Origin: Gymnopilus junonius
Taxonomy: Eukaryota; Basidiomycota; Agaricomycetes; Agaricales; Galerinaceae
Length of the DNA stretch: 64,000 bases
Assembly: GCA_015501075.1 (NCBI GenBank)
Contig: JADNYJ010000077.1
Location: 115,251 to 179,250 of the forward strand
Reading direction: 5' to 3'
Part shown: positions 1-11,653 of the stretch, in pieces
Layout of the letters: the number at the start of each line of letters is the position of its first letter
How positions within the stretch are numbered: the stretch's first letter is position 1
The notes under the pieces: generated by a model
Told to the model about the DNA's origin: nothing
What the model saw: only the letters and a program-made list of their open reading frames with translations
Databases searched by the model: none
Position numbers and translations under genes: made by a program

Positions 1-3000
1 GGAGTGTGGCCTGTGAAGAATCGGGGTCGATGTTTTTGACAATAGGACGAGTAGCTGTCCTGGTCGCCGGCATATTCCAAGGGTATCCATCTGGCGTAAC
101 TTTGATTGCATTGGAGGTGACCTCTTGAGGCGGCTGTTGCGTCAGTGCTTTGCCAGCATCTAGAGGTTGCTTCGTAGTGGGATTTGCCTCGGTCAGATCA
201 TGATTTTTGTGTGGACCAAAAGGATTGGGCCTTCGGTGCTGTGGCCGGTGCGCTTGAGGGTTCATGATCGAATAAGAGAAATTTACCCAAGCAGGCAGCC
301 TCCATGTAAGTCTTCCTATATTTCGATTGGCTTCACTATGATTGTCGCGTATCATATTTTGTGTCGGGCCGCTGATAAGTCCTTCAGCTTCTGGGTCTTG
401 ATTGTCTGAAGGCCTCATGGAGCAACCATTGCATACAATTTCGCCCTCTCGAACGTCATCCATTTCGTACTGTGCGCGTAACATCCTGGTCATCCTAAAG
501 CAATTTATTAGTACGAATACGAAGTGAATTTTTGAAAGCGACGTACAGTAATTTGGCGATGGCGGTGAACACAATCAAGAATGCGGAAAGACCGACATTG
601 ACAGTCTTTTTAAGAACGACCATGTACGCCAGGAAAACAGCCTGCACAGTAGTCATCAGTACTGACCTTCATACAGATTGCGGAATTTTATACCTGGGAC
701 AAGATCAAGCCTTAACAAAGGTTTTCTTTAGTATGAAGATGTCAGTAGCCTGTTATGAAGTCTCACCATCCAGACTGTATCGAGCTATCCGAATTAGAAG
801 GACCTTTCCATCTGCTTCATAATTCTTGGCGTAGACATGAATAAGCTAAATCAACAAGTTTCAGTAATGCGTAGGAGACAAGAAGGGAGAGGGAAAATCC
901 TACTTGGTTTTTGACAACGCCTGAAAAGGGAAAGGATGTTATTACGAGACCACAAAAACGGCGCATTTACATACCTGATTCGATGAAGAAATACAGTACG
1001 CCGATAGGCAATACTAAGGGATTGAGAACTGCAAACAGCAACAAAACATGTATAACAAGGGTATGATTGGGTAACCAGTCTTGTACAGATGATGTTAATT
1101 GGATGTGTAGTAGGCGAAAAGCAAGGGCTTACAATAAAAATTGAACGTCCGCGGGCGTATGCCAACCGATCGCTTACGCCTAGTACAAGCTTTAGCAACT
1201 AATGTAATCTAGAATTTTTGCACGTACGGCGTCGTCTGTCGCGAAGTTTTGGGGTATAAAATTAGGGGTAACTGGGAGTGACTTGAGTGAGCTGCTTCGA
1301 TTAATGTGGGTACCACATACACCAACTAGACCGTACTCAAGTTAGCACCGTGATATTGCTATGGATAGGAACGTAAGACACCTACAAAGAGACAGTTCAA
1401 ATCCTCCGTGCATAGCGGTCGTGAAGATGACTGAAAAGCGGTCAGCTTAAGTTGATCTCAAACAAAAGGGCAACACTTACGCCAGCCCACATAAAACGGA
1501 CCAGCTGTCGGAAAACTGGATGCAATGGTGGTTATTAAGTTAGGACCGGACGTAGACCGAAAAATATTCAAGAATGATTGTAGAGCAGCAGTTCCAACGC
1601 AAAAGAAAACAAGAACATTGACAATGAGAAATTTGTAATATCGTGTCATGATAAGGTCGTGAAGTGATGATAAGGTCGTTATCGTGTGCGCCTTCTTGGC
1701 AATGAGAAGAAGAATAAGTGGAATGAGAAGAGCAAGTAATGCGACGAGAAGCGTGGGTATAAATGACTGAATTACTTCGCTTTGCCAGGCGTGCCGTTCA
1801 AGGTATCGTTGCTGCAACAGCATGAACAAAGGCACGTTTGAATGGTAGATAAAATCAACTTACCAGGCTCGGCCAGAACAAACTAATATTCTGGATAGAG
1901 ACCAATCCAACAAGGAAAGATACTGGGAAAAGCCAAAACAGGGTAAAACCCCTAACCACCGACTTACCATACTGGAGATTGCGGTTACAAATTCAAAAAC
2001 CTACCAGACACCAATATTGACTACCCAGTCCTTGACGAACTAGATCGAAGAAGGTGATCAGCTACAGTTTAATTAATCCATATATTGCACTTGCCTCTCC
2101 GCGATAAGATGATTTCATAACACGTATCCAGTCAATGTCTTGATAAGCAGGAGCCATCGTCACCAAACAAGCCAAGGGGTTATTAGGATGTACTGCAAGG
2201 TACTTGCACGCTCTTCTTGCGTCAGCAGGGTCTGCAAAAGTAACAAAGGCAGTAGAAACGGGATCATAGTCAGCGACAGCCTTTGCACGATTCTCGGTAA
2301 TAAGCGACGCGAGTAGATTCAGCTTCGCAGTGTAGTAGTCAATAGAGGGGACTACTTTCCCTCTAAAAAGATGGCTGAGATTAACGAGAGGTTGGTAGGC
2401 GTCAAGGCTGGTCCGGGGTAACGACAGCAATGCGTCCCATATTGTCATTTCCTCTGTTAAGGCCAGGGGATTTCTAAATGAGGATAAGGGGGGATAATTG
2501 ACAGGCGTATCCGAGTTCTCAGAGTCATCCGAAACTTCGCCTCCTTGTGTGCGTGCTCGATCTTTCTTGAAGACATGTCGAGACATCCTTGAGACCGCCT
2601 TCTTTGATCGAGTCGACAGAGGCCGCTGAGCATCAAACTCTTCCACAAAAGGTCCAAGTACTTCAATGAGATATTCCATCCTCTCTTCCTCGTCGTCCAA
2701 ATGCACCCTCCTCCTGTGGATAGCCACGCTCGGCATCCACAGCGTCAGACCTTCGTTTCTTGGCAATTTCCTGGGCTCTTGAAATAGATTCGGTGAGAGG
2801 TTTGTTTGCAGCTTTCCGTTCCATGGCAGTCTTCACTGCCAACAGCGCTTTGTTTGCCAACTTGATATGGGCAGTTTCCAAGTGGACCAGGATCTCTTCA
2901 CGGCGTTCAAGTAGAGAGGCAAGTTCTGTCATCTTGCGCGCAATAACAACTCGATCAATAATCGGTCTGTTAAGGACTGTTTTTGGATGAGGTTTTTGGG

Positions 3001-4251
3001 TTCTCTTCACTCTGATTCTGAGCGTCTTCTGTACTCCTATCTCTTTCATGTCGATGAAGTAGAGGATTGACAGGAATGTGGGCGGGAAGCCGCTTCGCAC
3101 GATTGAATAAGAAAGCGAATGTTTTATTGAAAAAACCGGGTTGAGTAGATGAAGTCAGACCCATTGAGGGTATTTCGACTTTGCGGGACATGTAGTATTC
3201 GAAATATTCCTGGAGGTCTTTTTCATTTCTCAAGGACTGGGGAACGTTGGAAACCATGACGGTTCGAAGCCGAAGGCCTCTAGTTGGGTGGTCTCGTTCG
3301 CGGGAAGGCACGTCTCTGAAAGCATACTGGGGATGGGGATGTTGAAAGTAGGCTGCGTCCTCCTCTTCGCGACCTTCAGCTATTGCAGCAGCTCGTTTCG
3401 CAGCGTCTTCAAGACTGGCTGCACGCAGCTTGAAGGCTCCGTTGATAATCCAAAATAATGTGGCCATCCATGACAGGGTGATCCAAAAGAGTAGACATAC
3501 ATGAATCCAAAGTAACGACAACCCCTTGTTTGTCACGACCAAGGAAGAAATCGAGGCTCGAGTCATTGATTTCGGCGAAATGGTATTTTCAGAGAATTCA
3601 AGATGGATAGGAAATAAAATCGGAAAGGTTGTCAGGAGCTGTGCCAAGGAAAACCAGACTATAGCGTCGCAATTTAACGTTGAAATCCTTCATGACCACA
3701 TTATATTACTTGACTTACAGCATCCTCTTAGAAATCGAATGTAAACTGTGGCATCAAGGCCTCGCAGTTGCCTCAATCTATCTTCCGGAAACTCCAAAGC
3801 TTGCTTGACCCAGGACAATGGCCAACCAGCAGGTGATGGAGGAGAAGCGAACCTAGACAGACATAGCTCGAGGACTGACAATACCGTGTACAACCGACTA
3901 CTCACCTGGCCCATGATCTGCCCTGGTATAGGCTAGTGGCGTCATGACTTCAACAGTGATAAGGCGTTATACGAGGAACAAACTCACTAGCCAAACTCCC
4001 ATGATTCCCTACTCCCCAAACCTGGGGGGAATCAATCCTAGCTTTACCCCTCCTCCGTCGCTTGAAAACCTCCTGAGCAGTAACACATAGCACGGTGATT
4101 CCGAGGCCAATAACAGACTGATTTATGAGACCACTATAAGCCAGAAAACGAATCGCTGTCAGCTTCCGCAGACAGTGCAGTGACGATACACAGAACAGCC
4201 AGAAGACTCTACCTGTAATTCTTGGAGAACGGTCGCGTTTGTATATCACCC
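1..4251 (-). CDS. CSC1/OSCA-type (DUF221) cation channel, 3' end beyond window
   Basis: Multi-exon gene for a member of the CSC1/OSCA/TMEM63 family, membrane proteins that act as osmosensitive or mechanosensitive cation channels. The start MGDIQTRPFSKNY at 4251 is followed by an intron and a first membrane segment (SVIGLGITVLCVTAQEVF). Next comes the N-terminal family signature GWPLSWVKQALEF / LRQLRGLDATVYIRFLR at 3.7-3.9 kb. The cytosolic RNP-like domain runs about 3.3-2.1 kb, with RTVMVSNVPQSLRNEKDL and FVTFADPADARRACKYL. The 7TM channel domain runs about 2.0-0.5 kb and includes SFIPTLLVALLALLIPLILL, VLNPLVLPIGVLYFFIES and HVYAKNYEADGKVLLIRIARY. A polar Pro/Asn-rich cytosolic tail is still open at base 1, so the stop codon lies outside. 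The C-terminal half is split into small exons. Family assignment is firm; exact splice sites are inferred. Confidence 0.88.
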
Positions 4252-4556
4252 ATTCGTTGTCCTAGGAATGAACAGGCCGAAGAAGGGTTAGGAAGGGGCT
4301 GGCATGAAGGAGAGAAGCGAGATGGTGCGAAATAGTTTGATCTCCAAGAATAGACTGGGTGCAAGACTGCAAGTAGCCCTCCACGTGATGGCATCGGTGT
4401 CAATAACCTGACCATGAATGTCGTCGCTAACATTCACTCCTTCTATTATGTTACCTCAATTGGGGATAAAGCCACCTGCCAGGGCTTGGAGTATGTAGTC
4501 AAGGAATGTTAATCACTATGTATGTTAAGCCGAATATTTCAAAAGTATAGAATAAT

Positions 4557-5285
4557 CTATTTGGTCCTCGCGATTCTGAGTTTGTGAGGTTTGTATACGT
4601 AGTTCTCTGCGTAGTTCTTTGGAGGGATCCTCTTGGGTTCAGATTGTTGCCTGAATGATGTCCGTGAGCACACAAATTCCTAAGAAACATTCCAATATCG
4701 TACACATAGTAATCCCATCCTGCGGTGGTCATAAGCAAAAATTCATTCCATGAAAGAGCAAGAAGTTTATTTACCTTGTTTCTCCGCAAAGTGAATGGCA
4801 TCTTCCTTGCTTCGGAAAGAGATGCGTGTTCCCTGCATGTAGTCCGCCCTGCATTCAAGAATTATTGGCTGACGGAGCATAAAACGTACACAAGTGTACT
4901 AACGAGCTGGCATATCCCATAAGAGGGTTCTCCCAACGACCGGCTCCTGGCAGGGTGTCCCAGTCAATACGCCAACGTTCCGACTTGCCCGCGCCAGATT
5001 GCATTGTATTACGAGTGGGTTGGTAGATACGAACGGAACGATAGCGAAGTTCCTCTAGAATATCATCAGTGTGACGAATCAAGTGAGTAAATCAAAGAAA
5101 CACACTCGGAGCACCGCTGATCACATCTGCTTCAGTAACTTCACGAACAGGTGGGACAGTGATTTCAGCCCTTTCGGTCTTCTTCTCAACAGAGGATGAT
5201 TCCGACGAAAGGTTACGGGTGAATCTGGGGATAGCCTGGGCACCAGACCGCCTCAATAATGTGCGGAGGCTCTGAAGAGTGACAT
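4557..5285 (-). CDS. NDUFS4: NADH:ubiquinone oxidoreductase subunit NDUFS4 (21/18 kDa)
   Basis: Accessory subunit of mitochondrial respiratory complex I on the matrix side. The family core is clear on the minus strand: VRIYQPTRNTMQSGAGKSER, then RWENPLMGYASS at 4.9-5.08 kb. This is followed by exons reading MQGTRISFRSKEDAIHFAEK and WDYYVYD, and the basic tail KNYAENYVYKPHKLRIARTK with a TAG at 4557-4559. An Arg-rich, Ser-rich presequence-like stretch (LRTLLRRSGAQAIPRFTRNL) sits at about 5.21-5.28 kb and fits mitochondrial import. The start is unresolved: the ATG at 5285 gives MSLFRASAHY and then a stop, while the presequence frame is +1 to it and has no ATG before an upstream TGA. A small upstream exon or a 1-base indel could explain this. 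It lies head-to-head with the TORC2 gene. Confidence 0.85.
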
Positions 5286-5378
5286 GTTGTTGTAAAGCAG
5301 GTAGAGTTCACGAAAACCCGGACAGTAAGCGTTCAGCAAATCGGCTTTGTATTTGTCTGTGCTTGCCAATGCCATTTG

Positions 5379-8300
5379 ATGCTCGACGGGCCGAATAGCA
5401 GTTCGCACGGATTTACCATTCCTGGCGGCGACACCGTCATCATCGATGTTCCCGACATACTTCACTGCTATTCGAAGATCCCGACTGCTTGCCTGACGAG
5501 TGCTCTATATCATACAGGCAGTCTTGACGCTGGCCTTCAAATTGACCTGGCCTGGCTTGTTTCACAATACGCATCATCAGCAATGCCTGCGCACTTGACC
5601 GTGCCTTCCGCTTCAAGCTCTAATATGCTTGGGACTTCAGCAACTTCGACGCTCGTCAACACCCTCAACGGTGATGACAGTTTTTCTTTTTCGGAACTCG
5701 ACGGGAAGGAACCTTCGGAGCAGGTCCGTGCATATGTTCATTGTTTTCTGCTGCTACTATAATACGCGCCTTCAGCTTGATATATTGAACAACCAGCTCG
5801 CTGTCGAGAATCGAATAAAGGAAGGAGCGGAGAACCTCTTGAACATGACACTCACGGTCAGTGTGTTTGAACATTCTCCTTTTTTATTCCTGATAGTCTT
5901 TTCAGGAATCTCAACGCATCCAGGTCGAATCCGAGTTGGATACAGCAAAAAACAAGATAAGTGTCATAACAAAGCGCATCCAAGATATGCGTGAGTTGTT
6001 GCGTCCAGCTGTGTGATCTGTCGTCTAATCTAATTTGCAGAGGCTGCACGTACCAAACCAAAGTCTGGCACGGCAGGAACCGTCGCAGGCAACAAGAAAG
6101 GCAAAGTAGTAAATGGTTCGGTCACCAGCATAAATGATAAAGGTGCGTGTGTTCAGCGCCTGAACGTTTGTTCCATGTCTTATGTATTCATACCTTATTC
6201 AGGTGGCGAAGACTTCAGAACTGCGCTCCAGAACGCTACCAATTGCATCAAGGATCTGGAATCCATCGCCCGTTCGGAGGCCTCACAGTCCACACCTTCA
6301 CACACCGGCCACTCACCAAAGTCAAACATGCAGATAGCCGCTGCCTTTGATCTCAATTCTCAAAGGATTGAGGTGATGGCGAAGCTGATAGATATTCTCC
6401 GGCGCAACGTGCGCGTACAGTATGAGCTCAACTTCGGTGACGTTCTTCACGCGTGAGATTGAATTCGTATTAAGTCTGATGAATGCTAACAAAATCCAGA
6501 GTTCTGCCTTGCTTTGGAGACAAATGTTCCAAACAATGTCGTGCTGCTGCATACAGAGTGATTCGGCACTCCTTGGTCGAGGCTACAGTCAGTCAATTGG
6601 GTGAAGCGCTGGATTGGTATATCTTGAAGTATATATTCTTTTATTTATTCTGTCGGGTTCTAAAACTTGGTTTCAGATCTCTTTTGCGGGATAACAAACA
6701 CGCTGTGGAGAAGGAGCAAGCTATTAAACTTATTCGCAAAATTGTCGAGATTGGTACAGTACGACCTGATTCAGAGGCGCAGAGTGGTTCTAGCACTATT
6801 CCATTGTCGGAAACTGTAATGCGTGCTATTATCGCTGTTGCTGAGCATGTAGAGGATCCATTCCGATTGATTTGTGTTCAGACACTTTCTGAGATTCGTG
6901 AGTCCCGCACCACAAATTTTGCTTCTGTCCGGTCTAACTTTCTTCCTAGTAATCATCGACATTGACCTGGCCGTAAGAACAGGCGTCATCCGTTTCTTGC
7001 TTCACGTTCTAGGAGAAGGTCCTGTTGAATTGGCTCCCATCCTTGCTACGGTATTTCTACACCTAGTCGATTGCCCTCGCACTCGAGCCTACATCCAAGT
7101 AGGCACAGACTTAGAGGCGAGTCCCACTGGTTGAGGTAGTTTCATTGTGCATCTAATCATCCGATCTTTGTAGATGGCGCTCTCGGCGATAACAGATGCT
7201 TACGGAAAGGGGCCTGATCATGCTGACCGCATGCGAGGATGCGCCAAGGTTGTGCAATTAATGTTACGGACATGGAGTGGTATGCTATCTCAACCCTCAC
7301 GAATAGACATCTGGCTCATCAATTACAGGATTAATGTTCTTTTGTTTAAACGATATGCGAGCCATCCGATCACTTATTATCACCCTCACTATCCCTTCGC
7401 TCGATACCCGGGTATGTTATACTCTTCCCCCTGATAAATTGAAAAGCTAATAAACTGTTATAGGAAATCATCTTGGATATGTTCTTTGATTTATTAAATA
7501 TTAAAACACCTGCGTGGTATCAGACCTTCATCGACGGGAGGCGGTTAACTAGTAAGTGTTTAATTCTTGCCTTTAACCGTCGTTAAGTCCATATTCGACA
7601 TTCAAAGTGTACCGAAAATCCCGTGACGCATATGAACTACACACCGTCCAGGATTCTAACGAAAAACCACCACATACACTCAAACTAACGGATCAATATC
7701 TAGCTCTATTAGTTGCTATACTCACTAATGCCGGTCTGTGTGAGGTAGGCAGCTCTGATTAATTGCTTTTTCGACGTGTAATTTATATATTACAGGCCCT
7801 CACTGCTATGCTAGAAGAATCAACGACAGGAACAAATCTATCCCGAAAAGCGACATTGCTAATGGCAGAAGTTCTAGCAATGGCAAACCGTGTCCTTCCT
7901 TTATCAATGGCTGCCAAAATCCAGGTATATTCAGCTCACTTCGCGGTTGATAAAATGTTGATTGTCGAACTACCAAGGCGATACCCGAGGTCTTCTATAT
8001 GGCAACAGACTATAAACGCGGAGAAAGCAGGATAGTTGGCACATCTGCTCTATCAGCAATAGACAGTTTCAATCGGAATAGAGCTCGACTAGAACCAAAT
8101 GTACCGGCGAAGGGCTTCCGCCAAAGGTGTGTCCTGTCATCATTATACGCAACTAAGACCGAACTTCAAAATTCAGGGCAAATTCCGTAGAGGATGCAGT
8201 CCGCCGCGGTCAGAGACAGGTTGAGCAGGTTAAGCTGAAGATGAGCATGCAAATGGACGATAAGACATTCCAATCTTGCTTGTTGGAAACCCAAGTGATG

Positions 8301-10893
8301 GCCACCAAAGATCATGCGAAATGGAATTTTGAGATGCTGCAGGAACTCATTGAAGGGCCTCTTTTAAATCCAAAGCGAATGGAAGAAGCAATTAAGGTGT
8401 CGAGGTTCATCCGACGATTAATGTCGTTCTTCCATCCCTTCAATCACAGGTTTTCAGACATCAGGAGAACAAGGGTGGGTTTGAAATTTTTTTGCCAAGG
8501 TATCCAGCACCTCTGACCCATTTCTCCTTTCAAAAGGCGAATACCCGCTGGGTGCGACTAGCTTGCTCGGTGCTGACTACTCTCATGGCCACTCCGGATG
8601 GTGTCAGGTACCTCGCTACGGAAGATCAATTTTTGGCGGAGATTGTGAAGGGCTTCGCGCAATTAGACCCTGTCAGAGATTGCAATTATGATATACAATT
8701 AACAGTCAGACTGATTTTTTTTCAGTTCAATGGAGTTCCAGATTCTGATCCCATCTTCTCGAAGAAGAGAGTAGCAGAGACCTTGACTTACGGCTATCTG
8801 GAGATGCTTGGCACCCTTAGCAAATTCAAGGATGGGATTGAGTGAGTTCATTGTGCCGTGAATAATTTTTGGATCTCTTACCTATTAAATATACTAGATT
8901 ACTGGAAAAGTTTAAGGTTTTCACTGCGTTTTACCATCTCAGTGAGCTGCGAAGTCGTGAAGATTTGATTAAGGGCATTATTGAAGATCTAGACTACAGC
9001 AAGTGTGTGCCTCTTTATCTTGGTTCAGTTTTTCCTTCTCACGAGATTCCTTCCACAGTGATGGCCATCCTCGAATAGTCCTGTCCAAAGCCTTGACATC
9101 CAGCTATAAGGTATGACACTTTTTTTCCAATTCTAATTTGAACTCAAGCCACTTATCACAGCATATTCGTTTATATGCCACAAGGCACCTTGGATCTTTA
9201 ATTCGAGGATCCCCCGTTGCAAATGCCTGGACTCTACGTCTCTTGTTAACGCAACTATATGATCCCTCTGCCGAAGTTTGCGAGCTTGCTGTTGAATTCT
9301 TGGAAGAAGCATGCGAGTCCAAGGAGATTCTTCAATTGGTAGTTGAAATGCAGCCCACAATGGATCATCTTGGCGACATTGGACAAAGATTGTTGCTCAA
9401 GTGCGTAATTTGTCAAGTACCGAATGAGTCGTGCCATAGACTATTCGTAGGTTTATGTCAACACCGATGGGTTTCAGATACCTTTATGACGCTGGTTACA
9501 TCGATCGGGAGATGGAATCTTGGTTTAATGTAACATTAGTTCCGTTGATAGAGAGATTTCTACTGATTTTTACAGGAGCGTAATATTGACTATGTTGTCG
9601 AAGTGGAAGTCTTTCTTTCCAAGGTATTTAATTACTCCAATGCTGGCGACGACGACGACGATCTTCTGTGCGTTTCTTTAACATCTTTGTCGTTTTCGGT
9701 CTTTGACGTAGAGCAATACCAAGTGAATTTGATGGGACTGTTCCAGCCCATTTCTATGGTGAAATGGCAAAGACGGAGCTCGGCTGCCAAATTTTACAGG
9801 AGAAAGGCCACTTCATGGAATTTTCCCAATTTATTCGGCAACACAGTCATGAAAACGAAGATACCGATCTTATTTTGAAGCTAAAGAGTATTCTCTGGGC
9901 AGTGGTGAGTGATCGAAGTGCTTTTCAGATCATGCTTGTGCTCATGCTAAATCAGGGTAACATCGGTGCTACTGAAGGAGGTCTTCATTTCTGTGAAGAA
10001 GATGAAATCATACCAGCTATTCTCGAAATAGCCGAAAATTCCCCCATTCCATCCGTGCGAGGGTAATTATATTACTGTTGAGTTTTCTGTTTTGGCTAAC
10101 AGTCCCTTGCAGTACATGTTTCTTTGTCCTGGGTCTAATCTCCACGACTACACAAGGTGCTGAGATATTGGATGACTATCATTGGGAAGCAACACTTTCA
10201 CCCCTTGGGCTCCCGACAGGTCTTTGCATACCGGCCGACATTGATAGATTCATTTCCGTACGTCTAGAATTCCATGTCATTGAACTTTTTCTTGAAAGCA
10301 CTCAGTAGCTGCCTTCATGGACTCCAGTCACTCCGAGCAAACCTGAGAATCAGCTATTACCCCCGACTGCTGAGCCGGAGATTGAAGCTATCACTGCCAT
10401 CCAAAATCTTGCTAACACAGTAATCGCAAACGCTGCTTCGCGATCGCTGGCTAGGTGGGCGCCTCAATTTTTTCGACCTTGTATAAGCTAAGCTACGTGC
10501 AGAATCAAAGCTCGCCCGGAAACGCGTGGCATATTTTCATCCTCGGAGATGTTCTATAGGGCTTTGCACATAATGTCTACACAACGATACCGCCTTCCGG
10601 TCCGTCGGTATATTGTGGAATTATTCAATCAAGAAATGAATCAAGACCTGGTCAATGCTCTCAATGACACTGCCAAAAGGTTGAAACCCTCGCCATCGTA
10701 TAAGCCCCCGCGAACAGATACCATTCGGATGAGTGTCTTCGGAAGGTTGGGCAAGTCACGAAGACAATCCGAAAGCGACGAATCGGATGAAGACGATGGT
10801 CTTGGCACCCCACCCACCCAGGCAAAGCCTGTGGTTGAGCAACCAACCATCAATTTGCAACCCTTGAAGAAGATTATAGGGTTTGCTGTCTAA
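5379..10893 (+). CDS. ste16: TORC2 subunit Rictor / Ste16 / Avo3 (TSC11)
   Basis: Scaffold subunit of TOR complex 2, which signals to AGC kinases controlling growth, actin and membrane homeostasis. The start is taken at the ATG at 5379 (MLDGPNSSS). After intron 1 comes a coiled-coil/HR1-like segment (LDILNNQLAVENRIKEGAENL), usual for fungal Ste16. The helical Rictor N domain follows (AIKLIRKIVEIG, FRLICVQTLSEI, RTGVIRFLLHVLGEGPVELA). Then come the middle domain (ANTRWVRLACSVLTTLMATP, SKALTSSYKHIRLYATRHLG, DIGQRLLLKFMSTPMGFRYL) and the C-terminal signature RGTCFFVLGLISTTTQGAEI at 10.1 kb. It ends LQPLKKIIGFAV with TAA at 10891-10893. More than 15 short introns are needed. A DDDDD loop and an acidic Ser-rich C-terminal stretch are present. 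All exons examined join in frame, so the gene looks intact. Confidence 0.92.
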
Positions 10894-11653
10894 ATTTGGT
10901 CTGTCTGTCAGATAAGTAATCGCTTCCCTTGTATTCTTTTCAGGCTTCTGTACTTATACATCATCTGCACATGGCATGGACTACTTGTGGTATTTATCTA
11001 TTTACATATTGTAGTTTACATCTAGCAACTTGAAGGGCCAAGTACACGCCCGGTAAAGCAAGGAAATTCATTGAGGACACAAGTCGCACGAATATCAAGT
11101 ACTGCAAAATGAAAAGAGATACTATATACATTTATTCGAAGTATTTTACAAACTGCATCTGTTCAAAACACTTTAGGTGGATTCCGGAAGGTTCTCAACC
11201 TTTTCCGAAGGGGCAGAGGTTACCAACTGCTACCAAAAGGGCGCCAAAGCTTATTGCTAGGTCAGCGACTTTTCAACCAGCGGCTTGGACTAGTTCTGCT
11301 GCATCATCGACATTCCCGATCTCGAAGTTCAGTTCCTCTTCATTTGGCACCATCCTGCGGCCGTAGCAGTACTACTCAAGGTATGTGTCACTCTGGATAA
11401 AAGAGAAGTCTTGTTTGGATCTAGACTTTCGCTCTTCTGTCGTTCTAGTCACCCACCCACTGTAGGGAGCTACAGCCCGAGCCATGGTACAGAAACTGCT
11501 GTCACCAATTAAGACAATATGAAGATAATTGATTGCAGGTGAAGTTGGAAATGAAGCATAATGGGCCAACTTTTAAGTTTTTGCAATTGAAGTTGGGGCC
11601 ACATCGTTAACTCATTTTTATATTACAATTTGTCCAAGAGACAAGGTATCAAT
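10894..11653. other. Convergent intergenic region, no confident gene
   Basis: This 760-bp region separates the 3' ends of the TORC2 gene and MDN1. It contains an 85-codon plus-strand reading frame (11109-11366). On the minus strand there are two short frames, one starting MARAVAPYSGWVTRTTEERK near 11.48 kb and one reading MVPNEEELNFEIGNVDDAAE near 11.35 kb. I recognise no family. A small spliced minus-strand gene cannot be excluded, but the simplest reading is 3' UTR and spacer. Confidence 0.5.
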
